The translations under genes and the position numbers were made by a program. DNA of 35,543 nucleotides from a virus, in IMG/VR virus record IMGVR_UViG_3300005529_001092, positions 1-35,543 of that record; one strand, given 5' to 3'. The notes beneath the pieces are model-generated. The model worked only from the letters and a program-made list of their open reading frames with translations. It made no database searches and was not told the DNA's origin. How positions within the stretch are numbered: the first letter of the stretch is position 1; every line of letters begins with the position of its first letter. This document shows, piece after piece, positions 22,986 through 29,795 of the stretch.

Positions 22986-23956
22986 TGGCGGGCTGGGTTG
23001 TAGTTCCGAATGGCGACACCTCCGCATGGAAGCCTGTGCGGGAGGCGAGCGCACCCGTGTCCACGCAGCCAGAGGATACGCGCAATGATGCCCAGCGCAC
23101 ATTCGACAGCGCCACCAAATCAGTTCCCATCGACCTGACGCATGGATTGGGGAATGCGCTCAACTCCACACTCGGCAATCTGGGGGGCGGCGCTCTGAGC
23201 TTGGCGGCCCCGCTCTTTCATCCGATTGCCACAGCGCATGGCCTACGCGATTTGGTGACGCCGCAGAGCGCAACCGAGCAGGGCGCTTCGTTCCTCGGGC
23301 CGGGAATAGTCCCGATGCTGCATATGGCTTCTTCGGCGGTTAATGCGGTGAAGCCGAAACAAGGTGAAACGTTCGGCCAGAATGCAGCCCGCGCTGGCGG
23401 TGAAGCTATCTCGGCAATTCCGGCTGCGACGGCCGCGGCATTTGGAGACGAGGCTGCCGGTCTACGTGATCTGATACCCACCAAGGCGGGCGCTGGCCGT
23501 TTGTTTGAGTCGGTCATGAATGATGCCGCCACGCAACCGGTAAAGCTGACGCGCTCTATGGAACCCCTGGAGCGCGCACAGCAGATTTCTGCGCGCGGTG
23601 GCAACACTGTATCAGCGGTCGACAATCTCTACAAACGCATCAACACGATCAACCCACTGGATTACCGGGAGGCTCGTGATTGGGCTTCTAACCTTTCCCG
23701 ACTTTCAGGTCAAGATGCTATGAACGCCTCGCCGGCCCTGAGGGCTCAGATTGGCAAACTATCGCATGCGTTCAATGAGGATGTAGGGGACGCGGCAGCG
23801 GCGGTTGGACGCGGTGAGGATTACGCCAAAGCTATGCGCGACTATGCGCGCGCCGCCAAACTGAGCGATCTTTTCGATACTGTGAAGAAACATGCAATTC
23901 CGGCGGTAGCGGGTGGTGGTCTTGTGGCTGCAGGCCTGAAGGAGCTGCTGAAATGA
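22985..23956 (+). CDS. Candidate internal or ejection protein with hydrophobic ends, 323 aa
   Basis: ATG 22985 shares its A with the previous stop. A Gly/Ala/Leu-rich amphipathic region (LGNLGGGALSLAAPLFHPIA) lies at about 65-84, and a hydrophobic segment (HAIPAVAGGGLVAAGLKELL) closes the protein. The middle is helical, with an RLSGQDAMNASPALRAQIGK helix and an ARDWASNLSRLSG segment. Membrane-active helices in a protein of the late operon fit a role in making the DNA passage through the cell envelope, but no family motif is visible. Confidence 0.55.
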   Translation: MAGWVVVPNGDTSAWKPVREASAPVSTQPEDTRNDAQRTFDSATKSVPIDLTHGLGNALNSTLGNLGGGALSLAAPLFHPIATAHGLRDLVTPQSATEQGASFLGPGIVPMLHMASSAVNAVKPKQGETFGQNAARAGGEAISAIPAATAAAFGDEAAGLRDLIPTKAGAGRLFESVMNDAATQPVKLTRSMEPLERAQQISARGGNTVSAVDNLYKRINTINPLDYREARDWASNLSRLSGQDAMNASPALRAQIGKLSHAFNEDVGDAAAAVGRGEDYAKAMRDYARAAKLSDLFDTVKKHAIPAVAGGGLVAAGLKELLK

Positions 23957-24082
23957 TCAGAGGTAGCGATCAAACGGATCGCTCTCGGAATCGCCGCGGC
24001 GACGGCGCGCCTTCTGTGACTTCAAATCAAACCAGACAAGCCACACCAAAATCACAACGGAGCAGACTAGAAACAGCAGCAT
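23957..24082 (-). CDS. Antisense small membrane protein, 41 aa
   Basis: This lies on the strand opposite to the late operon, in the 180-base gap between two virion genes. ATG 24082 has GGAGG 5 bases upstream and its own promoter at 24103-24131. The product is a single N-terminal membrane helix (MLLFLVCSVVILVWLVWF), then a short basic then acidic tail (KARRRRGDSESDPFDRYL). The positive residues after the helix predict an outside N-terminus or a signal-anchor topology with the tail in the cytoplasm. Size and layout recall small lysis, exclusion or moron peptides. The promoter, ribosome binding site and codon phase argue for a real gene. Confidence 0.65.
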   Translation of the reverse strand: MLLFLVCSVVILVWLVWFDLKSQKARRRRGDSESDPFDRYL

Positions 24083-24102
24083 TCGGCCTCCGCTAAAATG
24101 TA

Positions 24103-24131
24103 AGTATAGCGCGGCCTAAGACAAGGAGCAA
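24103..24131 (-). promoter_or_regulatory. Sigma-70-type promoter for the antisense 41-aa gene
   Basis: Read leftwards: TTGCTC (24131-24126), 17 bases, TATACT (24108-24103), then about 14 bases of leader with GGAGG before the ATG. The spacing is canonical. The -35 overlaps the ribosome binding site of the rightward gene at 24137. Confidence 0.55.
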
Positions 24132-24136
24132 CGGCA

Positions 24137-24922
24137 ATGCCACCTTATTTGAACTCGACTTTCGGACCACCGTACAAGAAGACGCTGCGCATGCAGTACG
24201 GCGTTGTGCCGATCTACCTGTTCGGCCGCAAGGATTCGCAGACTAACCCCTTTGTTTTCAAGGTGACTCAGGTTGCGCTCACCTCGAATGTGGCGACGCT
24301 AACAGTGCAGCTTGTCTCGGGCGGCGGCGGGGCTCCCAACGACTTTCCGGCATCGCCGCAGGTGGGCCAGAACCTCAGCGTTCTCGGCACGCAGACAGCC
24401 AGCGGCGCGTTCAACGTGGGCTTTACACAGGTCACGGCATCCACGGTTGACCCGACGACCGGCGCGGGCACGATCAGCTTTGCGCTGATGCACGCCAACG
24501 TGGGCGCAACCGCCGACTCGGGGCAGCTTGTGCTGGAACCGCTCGAAATCCCCGATCTGGTTGACAGCGTGACGGCATCCATCCCGGTAGCGCAGATCTT
24601 CACGCCCGATGACAGCGACAACTCACGCTGCATCTTCGCTGAGGCCAAATGGACCGGAACCTTGCCGACTAGCGCAACGATCAAGCTGCAGGTTGCCAAC
24701 GTAGACGAAGACTCGCGCTATCAAGTGGTGCAGAACTCCTACGGGACAGCCCCGGGTGCGATCGTGGCCCAGAGCGATTCACTAGCAACCGTGGCGGCAG
24801 GCGCTGTCACTCAGTCAGGCGCACAATACCAATACATCATGGGCAAGTTCATCCGCGCGAAGATAACGGCCATCACGGGTGGCGACAATACGACCGGGCT
24901 CATCTTAACTTTGTTCGGCTGA
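24137..24922 (+). CDS. Beta-rich virion protein, 261 aa
   Basis: ATG 24137 has AAGGAG 8 bases upstream. After a short N-terminus (MPPYLNSTFGPPYKKTLRMQ), residues 35-135 carry the same beta module seen in the giant tail protein: a variable strand (LTSNVATLTVQLVSG), VGQNLSVLGTQTASGAFNVG, then FALMHANVGATADSGQLVLE. The second half is another beta sandwich with DDSDNSRCIFAEAKWTG. No signal peptide is present, unlike the next four genes. It is probably a tail or fibre-base component. Two reverse 13-bp boxes lie near its end. Confidence 0.65.
   Translation: MPPYLNSTFGPPYKKTLRMQYGVVPIYLFGRKDSQTNPFVFKVTQVALTSNVATLTVQLVSGGGGAPNDFPASPQVGQNLSVLGTQTASGAFNVGFTQVTASTVDPTTGAGTISFALMHANVGATADSGQLVLEPLEIPDLVDSVTASIPVAQIFTPDDSDNSRCIFAEAKWTGTLPTSATIKLQVANVDEDSRYQVVQNSYGTAPGAIVAQSDSLATVAAGAVTQSGAQYQYIMGKFIRAKITAITGGDNTTGLILTLFG
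24813..24825 (-). repeat. Recurrent 13-bp box, reverse copy
   Basis: AGTCAGGCGCACA has an intact 10-bp core, near the 3' end of the beta-rich virion gene. It is followed 112 bases later by another copy. Confidence 0.55.
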
Positions 24923-24924
24923 TG

Positions 24925-24937
24925 AGTCAGATGCACT
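24925..24937 (-). repeat. Recurrent 13-bp box, reverse copy before adhesin cluster
   Basis: AGTCAGATGCACT (one core mismatch) in the 27-base gap before the first signal-peptide gene at 24950, directly upstream of its ribosome binding site. Confidence 0.55.
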
Positions 24938-24949
24938 CTTGGAGTAACG

Positions 24950-26227
24950 ATGCGTGGATTGGCATTACTTTCGTGTTTTCTGGCGCTGCCATTAGCGGTA
25001 TCAGCCCAGTACGGCCGCATGGACTTCTCGCTGCAGAGCGCACAGGGCCAGGCGATTGCCGGGGCTACGGTGAACGTGTACACGCAGCCATCTTGCGGGG
25101 CCGCGGCGGGCGGGTTGGCAACACTCTACCCGGCGGCGACGGGGGGCACACCGCTTACGCAGCCGCTCTCTACGGATGGCTTTGGATCAGCCTTTGCCTA
25201 TGCCGCACCGGGATGCTACACGGTTGTCTACTTCAGTCAGTTTACCGGCACACGGACATTTGCCGATCAGGTGCCGGCGACGAATGGCGCGAGCATCTCA
25301 TTGAGCACGCTTGGAACTGGCGGCGCGTCGACGCTGATCGGGTCGCTTCTCAACATCCCGCAGTATCAGAGCCAAATCTCGCTAACAACCACAGGCACGA
25401 GCGGAGCGGCAACTTTGACCGGGGCCGTCATCAACATCCCTCAGTATCAGTGTGCGCTTACGCTGACCACAACGGGAACAAGCGGCGCAGCCACATTGAG
25501 CGGATGCACGCTGAATATCCCGCAGTACACGGGCGGCGGTGGCGTTAGTGGGCAGGCAAGCGGCGTCATCGGCCTCGCCACAAACGCGACTACAACCGGG
25601 GCCCAATCGCATATCGATGAAAACACGGCTGGTCAGGACACGGTCAATCAAAGACTGGCGGTCAATGATCCTTCGGACCCCACCGAATGGATCCTTACGC
25701 CTACTTCTCATGCGTGTGCGCTCATAACCGGAGCCTTTTCGATTTGCCCGTCCGATAGCCTGTCATCTGGCAGCGCTCTGCAGGGCCCCGATGCTCCCGG
25801 TTCTGGCGATCAGATTATCTACGTGACCAATACTGCCGGCGTGATGAAGATCAAGTTTGTTACGCCAGGCCCGGGATTGTCATTTTCCGGTGGCACGCTG
25901 TCGGCCCCGTTCTCCTGTCAACCTGGTTTAGGGGATGGATTGAATGCGATCGCTGCGGGAACCTATCTTCAGTCCACATGCAAGAACACCAGCGGTGTGA
26001 CCATCACGATCCACGGCATCCAGTGCTTCACGGACAACAATGGGTCGAGCACAATGAATGTAACGAACGGGGCCGGAACCGGATTGCTCACTGGCGCGGT
26101 CACCTGCTCAAACAGTTTTGCGGCTGGTACGCAGAGCGGAACAACGACTATCGCTAGCGGTGATTATTTCAAGTTCACTTTTGTGGCTGATGGCACCAGT
26201 AAGCAAACGACATGGGTGATATTTTGA
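24950..26227 (+). CDS. Tail-fibre-like protein with Sec signal peptide, 425 aa
   Basis: The N-terminus MRGLALLSCFLALPLAVSAQ is a classical signal peptide with cleavage after SAQ or SA. A fibre-type N-terminal domain follows (AQGQAIAGATVNVYTQPS, then LSTDGFGSAFAYAAPGCYTV). Three tandem repeats of about 25 residues come next, ending in LNIPQY, INIPQY and LNIPQY and including TGTSGAATL, a motif typical of phage fibre shafts. The C-terminal third is a beta domain. Ten cysteines outside the signal, an even number, suggest disulfides and hence an extracytoplasmic location. A secreted fibre encoded in a virion operon is unusual. Confidence 0.7.
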   Translation: MRGLALLSCFLALPLAVSAQYGRMDFSLQSAQGQAIAGATVNVYTQPSCGAAAGGLATLYPAATGGTPLTQPLSTDGFGSAFAYAAPGCYTVVYFSQFTGTRTFADQVPATNGASISLSTLGTGGASTLIGSLLNIPQYQSQISLTTTGTSGAATLTGAVINIPQYQCALTLTTTGTSGAATLSGCTLNIPQYTGGGGVSGQASGVIGLATNATTTGAQSHIDENTAGQDTVNQRLAVNDPSDPTEWILTPTSHACALITGAFSICPSDSLSSGSALQGPDAPGSGDQIIYVTNTAGVMKIKFVTPGPGLSFSGGTLSAPFSCQPGLGDGLNAIAAGTYLQSTCKNTSGVTITIHGIQCFTDNNGSSTMNVTNGAGTGLLTGAVTCSNSFAAGTQSGTTTIASGDYFKFTFVADGTSKQTTWVIF

Positions 26228-27015
26228 TGCGCACTCTCATTGCGATGATGTTGATTTCCTCGTGCCTGTCTGCGTCGGCGCAAATTGTAAACACCGGGCG
26301 GCATCGCGGGTTATTTACACCTACCGGTACTACAAATCACGCGCGGCAATTCAATGGCACGAGCGACTCACTACAGTCCGCATCCCCTCTTTCTTCCTTG
26401 AGTGGCGTTGGGACCGTGAGCCTCGCATTCTGGATGTACTGGGATGCCTTCGCGAATAACGATGAACTAGCTTTTGAATCTTCGGCGAACTATAACTCGA
26501 ACAATGGAGCTTTTCTCGTTGACCCTAATACTTCGGGAGGTGGCGGCGTAAGCGCAGGAGTCTTCCAATATTCGGTCAACCTTGCCGGTGCTGGAGTGCA
26601 TCTTGATTGCGCTTTTACGCGACCATCCGCTGCGGCGTGGCATCAGTATGTGCTCATCCTCGACGCGACGTCAGGATCCTGCGGAGCTTATGTAGACGGC
26701 GCGGTTCCATCCGGACTGACTACGGTCAACTCGCACACGGGAACTTTTTCAAGTCAGACGCTCAACGTGATGAGCCGTAATAATGCGTCTCTGTTTGGGG
26801 CTGGGCGTATGTCTGAGATATCGGTCTTTAGTGGAACCATCAATTCTTCTGACGCATCGCTACTTGCCGCCTGCGGTCGTCCCACCTCTGTATCCAGCGC
26901 TTCGCTTCTCTACTACTGGCCTATCAATCAGACCTCTCCCGAAACGCCGACGACAGGAGGCATCAACCTTACTGTTAACGGCACAACCAACGTGGCAAGC
27001 CTATGCTCATTTTAA
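26227..27015 (+). CDS. LamG/concanavalin-like secreted protein, 262 aa
   Basis: The start chosen is ATG 26227, at a TGATG junction with the previous gene; an upstream in-frame ATG gives five extra residues. The signal peptide is MRTLIAMMLISSCLSASAQ. The mature part is one jelly-roll domain of the LamG/concanavalin type (HARQFNGTSDSLQSASPLSS, VSLAFWMYWDAFANNDELAF, WHQYVLILDATSGSCGAYVD, GRMSEISVFSGTINSSDASL). Four cysteines in the mature part. This fold usually binds glycans or surface polymers. It is probably a surface or fibre-associated adhesin. Confidence 0.75.
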   Translation: MRTLIAMMLISSCLSASAQIVNTGRHRGLFTPTGTTNHARQFNGTSDSLQSASPLSSLSGVGTVSLAFWMYWDAFANNDELAFESSANYNSNNGAFLVDPNTSGGGGVSAGVFQYSVNLAGAGVHLDCAFTRPSAAAWHQYVLILDATSGSCGAYVDGAVPSGLTTVNSHTGTFSSQTLNVMSRNNASLFGAGRMSEISVFSGTINSSDASLLAACGRPTSVSSASLLYYWPINQTSPETPTTGGINLTVNGTTNVASLCSF

Positions 27016-27023
27016 GGAACATG

Positions 27024-28526
27024 ATGAAGAGACTTATCGCTTTGATTCTCCTCGCCACAATGCCGATCCTAGCGCAAAGCGGGCGCGGTTCTATCAGGGG
27101 AGAGGGAAGAATATCTTCCGGAGTGAGCGCGATCAATTCGGGCAGCGGAATCATCGGGTTGATCGACGGGAGCTACAATTTGGCATTCAACGACTCGAAT
27201 AACGTAATCGAGGGAATGCGCTTCGTCAATTCTCAGTTCCAGCAGAAGTCGCCTCTCCCGAATGCCGCAGCGGATTCGTGTACGTCTGTCTATAACAACA
27301 AAATCTACATTATAGGCGGCTATGGAACTTCGAGTTCCACCCAACTCGACTTCGTGCAGATCTACGATCCTACGACTGATATATGGACCCAGGGGTCGGT
27401 TCTCCCTGTGGCGGAATGGGGCGCTGCTTGCGCGGTCTATAACGGCAAAATTTACCTGTTCGGCGGAGTCGTAAGCGGAGGCGGCGGAGGGGGCGGCGGA
27501 ACCGCGAACGCTTACCTCTATGACATTGCCGGTGATTCGTGGTCGTCTCTCACATCGCTGCCTTCTGCCATCCCCGACGGCATGATGGGGGTCACAGTGG
27601 GCAGTGATATTTATCTGCTCTTCGAATCGAATTTTTGGCGGTTTGACCCATCTGCAGCAGGAGGCATGGGCTCCTACACTGCGCTTACGGCGGCGCCAAC
27701 GGCAGCGCAGGTCCAGTGGGCAGCGACGGGCTATGTAAACGTGAGCGGCGATGATCGCATTTACTTCATCGGCGGCAGCACGAGCGCAGGCAGCGGATAT
27801 GGCAACGGTAACTACTATTACAGCGTGACGAATTCGGCCTGGAGCGGTGCGCAAGCGGCTGCTCCGTTCAGCGCCCATGGTCAACTGCAGGGAGCCGTAC
27901 TGAGCGGCCAAATTTATTACATCGCCGGCTACGATGGCACCGTGTTTTGGTCTGATCTGTACGCTTATAATCCATCCACGAACTCGTGGTCTTCAAAGTT
28001 GGCCACAATGAGTCAATGGCGCGATGGAGTCGCGGGCGGATTCTACGGCAACACGATCTATGTCATTGGTGGTAGAAACGCGAATGCGCCGAATGCTTTC
28101 GGGATCTCCGCAAACGAGGCTTACCAAGTCGGATCAACCGTGATTCCGCAAACCTTCACAAAGATCCAATTGCATTACAGTAGTCCTTCCGGCGGGAACG
28201 TCCATCTCGGCATCTATTCCGATTCGGGAGGAGCTCCAGGCTCGCTCATTCTTGACGCTGGTGCTGTGTCGATTGTGAACGGATGGACGGCGATCACGGG
28301 ATTGAGTTTGTCGTCATTGACTCTGGGCACTAACTATTGGCTGGTTTTTTTGCAGGACTCATTCAACAATATTTCGTACACATCAGGAGCTCCGTCAGGT
28401 TCTGTGGCCGGCGCACACTGCTCAACTACCGGTACTTCCTACGGGTCGTTACCGTCTACGTTTCCGGCTGTTGGAATGACGTGTCAGGTGGGATCGATGT
28501 ATGCCGAAAAGTTGTCGGTCAACTGA
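27024..28526 (+). CDS. Kelch-type beta-propeller secreted protein, 500 aa
   Basis: The start chosen is the second of two adjacent ATGs (27021 and 27024), AAGGA being 5-6 bases upstream of it. Signal peptide MKRLIALILLATMPILAQ. The body carries six kelch-like strands, each of the IYIIGG type (KIYIIGGYG, KIYLFGGVV, DIYLLFE, RIYFIGGST, QIYYIAGYD, TIYVIGGRN), so a six-bladed propeller at about 65-370. A C-terminal beta domain follows (about 375-500). Four cysteines in the mature part. Kelch propellers often bind carbohydrates or proteins. The 3' end overlaps an antisense small gene by 8 bases. Confidence 0.78.
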   Translation: MKRLIALILLATMPILAQSGRGSIRGEGRISSGVSAINSGSGIIGLIDGSYNLAFNDSNNVIEGMRFVNSQFQQKSPLPNAAADSCTSVYNNKIYIIGGYGTSSSTQLDFVQIYDPTTDIWTQGSVLPVAEWGAACAVYNGKIYLFGGVVSGGGGGGGGTANAYLYDIAGDSWSSLTSLPSAIPDGMMGVTVGSDIYLLFESNFWRFDPSAAGGMGSYTALTAAPTAAQVQWAATGYVNVSGDDRIYFIGGSTSAGSGYGNGNYYYSVTNSAWSGAQAAAPFSAHGQLQGAVLSGQIYYIAGYDGTVFWSDLYAYNPSTNSWSSKLATMSQWRDGVAGGFYGNTIYVIGGRNANAPNAFGISANEAYQVGSTVIPQTFTKIQLHYSSPSGGNVHLGIYSDSGGAPGSLILDAGAVSIVNGWTAITGLSLSSLTLGTNYWLVFLQDSFNNISYTSGAPSGSVAGAHCSTTGTSYGSLPSTFPAVGMTCQVGSMYAEKLSVN

Positions 28527-28656
28527 ATTTGTCATCCCATGCTCGCTTTGGCGGAATCCCACGGCAAACATCGAACAAGAACCAGACGAACCCGATAGGC
28601 CAGAGAATCAGGCGACTTAGAAATTTCCAGAGGCGGATGCGGGTTTCAAACTGCAT
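28519..28656 (-). CDS. Antisense small membrane protein, 45 aa
   Basis: Read leftwards from ATG 28656 in the gap between the kelch and lipoprotein genes. The N-terminus is basic (MQFETRIRLWKFLSRL), then one aromatic-rich membrane helix (ILWPIGFVWFLFDVC) and a polar tail (RGIPPKRAWDDKFS). No good ribosome binding site is seen. A TAAAAT hexamer 18 bases upstream of the ATG is a possible -10. The size, one-helix layout and orientation parallel the 41-aa gene at 23957-24082, and both end in an acidic/aromatic tail. It may be a chance frame, but the parallel raises confidence. Confidence 0.5.
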   Translation of the reverse strand: MQFETRIRLWKFLSRLILWPIGFVWFLFDVCRGIPPKRAWDDKFS

Positions 28657-28690
28657 GGCGCAAGGGTAGCAGAAATTTTAAGGAGGAAAG

Positions 28691-29236
28691 ATGAAACGAT
28701 TGATCTTGTTAGCTGCAACTTTAGTGTTAAGTGTGGGGTGCCAAGCTCAACTTCCGCCGACAACCTGGCAGGTGGCTGTGACTTGGCAGGCGCCGCAGGC
28801 GAATACAAATTGGGCGGGTTGCACGGCGCAGAACCCGTGCACTTATGCGGTAAGCCGGATTGCGGTGGCCTCGGGAACCATCTGCCCCACGCCTTCAGGC
28901 GGAAACTACGCGCTGGCCGGCAACTCGGCTTCACAGGCATTGAACTTTCTCGACACCGCAGTTACTCCCGGCACGAGTTACTGCTATCTCGTACAAACGC
29001 AGCAGGTGATTCCGCCAGCGACTCAGCCAGCGACGTCGAGTCCCTCGAATACCGCTTTCATCGCGGTGCCCGCAAACCCCGGACCTCCGACCGCACCATC
29101 TTTGACACCTTCAACTCAAAGCACGCAGACGGGATCGGTTGAAAAGCCGATGCCTGAGCCGACGTCGGCAGTCGCTGGTAAGCCGAGTTCCGCCCCGGTC
29201 GGCCTGGTAGCAGTCGTTGTGAAACAAAAGCGCTAA
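28691..29236 (+). CDS. FN3-like lipoprotein, 181 aa
   Basis: ATG 28691 has AAGGAGG 6 bases upstream. The N-terminus MKRLILLAATLVLSVGCQAQ is a lipoprotein signal with lipobox LSVGC (Cys17), so it is probably an outer-membrane or inner-membrane lipoprotein. An FN3-like beta domain (WQVAVTWQAPQANTNW, later ALNFLDTAVTPGTSYCYLVQ) contains four cysteines in two likely disulfides. The end is a Pro/Thr/Ser-rich tail ending VVVKQKR. It is the fourth exported protein in a row. Surface receptor, exclusion factor or virion accessory are all possible. Confidence 0.7.
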   Translation: MKRLILLAATLVLSVGCQAQLPPTTWQVAVTWQAPQANTNWAGCTAQNPCTYAVSRIAVASGTICPTPSGGNYALAGNSASQALNFLDTAVTPGTSYCYLVQTQQVIPPATQPATSSPSNTAFIAVPANPGPPTAPSLTPSTQSTQTGSVEKPMPEPTSAVAGKPSSAPVGLVAVVVKQKR

Positions 29237-29241
29237 TATCC

Positions 29242-29568
29242 ATGGCAATTTTTGACAATCCGAGAGACCTGCTGGAGCGGCTGGATGAGATTGCCGCGCA
29301 GGGCCGTCAGAATGCTTCCAATCTGGAACTAATCAGCACGAAGCTGTTCGGCTCCGAAGAAGACCATTTTGCGGCTGGCAGGCTACCTGTGCTTGAGCGC
29401 GGCTTAGAGTCTCTTACCGCTCGACTTGGAGCCATGGAACACAACGACGCGCGGCTACAGGGGCAGCGTAAAGCCTGGAGCGGCGCGCTCTCGTTTGTCG
29501 GTAAGGCAATTCTCGCAGCGGGCAGCGCGCTTATGGGCGCCGTCTTCGGAGCACATTTTCACAAATAG
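29242..29568 (+). CDS. Coiled-coil protein with C-terminal TM helix (holin-like), 108 aa
   Basis: A long amphipathic coiled coil (NPRDLLERLDEIAAQGRQNA, LERGLESLTARLGAMEHNDA) is followed by a polar basic stretch and one C-terminal membrane helix (SFVGKAILAAGSALMGAVFG), ending AHFHK. Coiled coil plus C-terminal TM is the layout of XhlA- or type-III-like holins, which act with an endolysin, but no endolysin is seen in the window. The ATG has no clear ribosome binding site. Alternatives are a membrane-anchored virion protein or a spanin partner. Confidence 0.55.
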   Translation: MAIFDNPRDLLERLDEIAAQGRQNASNLELISTKLFGSEEDHFAAGRLPVLERGLESLTARLGAMEHNDARLQGQRKAWSGALSFVGKAILAAGSALMGAVFGAHFHK

Positions 29569-29581
29569 TGGTGTAGAATTC

Positions 29582-29594
29582 AGTCAGGCGCACT
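29582..29594 (-). promoter_or_regulatory. 13-bp box, reverse copy beside -10-like TAGAAT
   Basis: AGTCAGGCGCACT is a perfect reverse match in the 42-base gap before the gene at 29611. TAGAAT at 29574-29579 (TGTAGAAT) is a -10 candidate on the plus strand; the box would then lie over the initiation site, as an operator might. On the minus strand TCTACAC would follow the box, as in the copy at 9702. Confidence 0.45.
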
Positions 29595-29610
29595 TTTACG
29601 GAGAGACCCC

Positions 29611-29784
29611 ATGCTAGGTGAGAATTGGCCCAAATGGTTGTGCTGGTTGCTGTGGGTGATCGGCGTTCCCCTTGTATGTCCTGACTGCAAGAATCGCGGC
29701 GGCGTGTATCAGCGCGTCTGTGATGAATCGCAGCACCACCTTTGGACCCGGTGCGGGCGCTGCGAACCTTACCAAAACATCTGA
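29611..29784 (+). CDS. Small membrane protein with zinc-ribbon-like tail, 57 aa
   Basis: ATG 29611 has ACGGAGAG 6 bases upstream. The N-terminus WPKWLCWLLWVIGVPLV is a Trp-rich membrane helix. The rest is CPDC at 23-26 and CGRC at 48-51 with two His between, a layout like a small zinc ribbon. No family is recognised. A gene directly between the holin-like protein and the lipoprotein suggests a lysis or envelope role. Confidence 0.65.
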   Translation: MLGENWPKWLCWLLWVIGVPLVCPDCKNRGGVYQRVCDESQHHLWTRCGRCEPYQNI

Positions 29785-29795
29785 GGAGAGATCAC

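Noticed and set aside
25266-25274. Further ATCAGGTGC matches (22198 and 25266) as copies of the box
   Set aside because: Nine-base matches without the flanking AGT/ACT; about one such match is expected by chance in this length.
27069-27911. 280-codon minus-strand frame opposite to the kelch gene
   Set aside because: Arg- and Ala-rich shadow of repeated kelch codons, with no ribosome binding site; the plus-strand frame has a signal peptide and six kelch strands.
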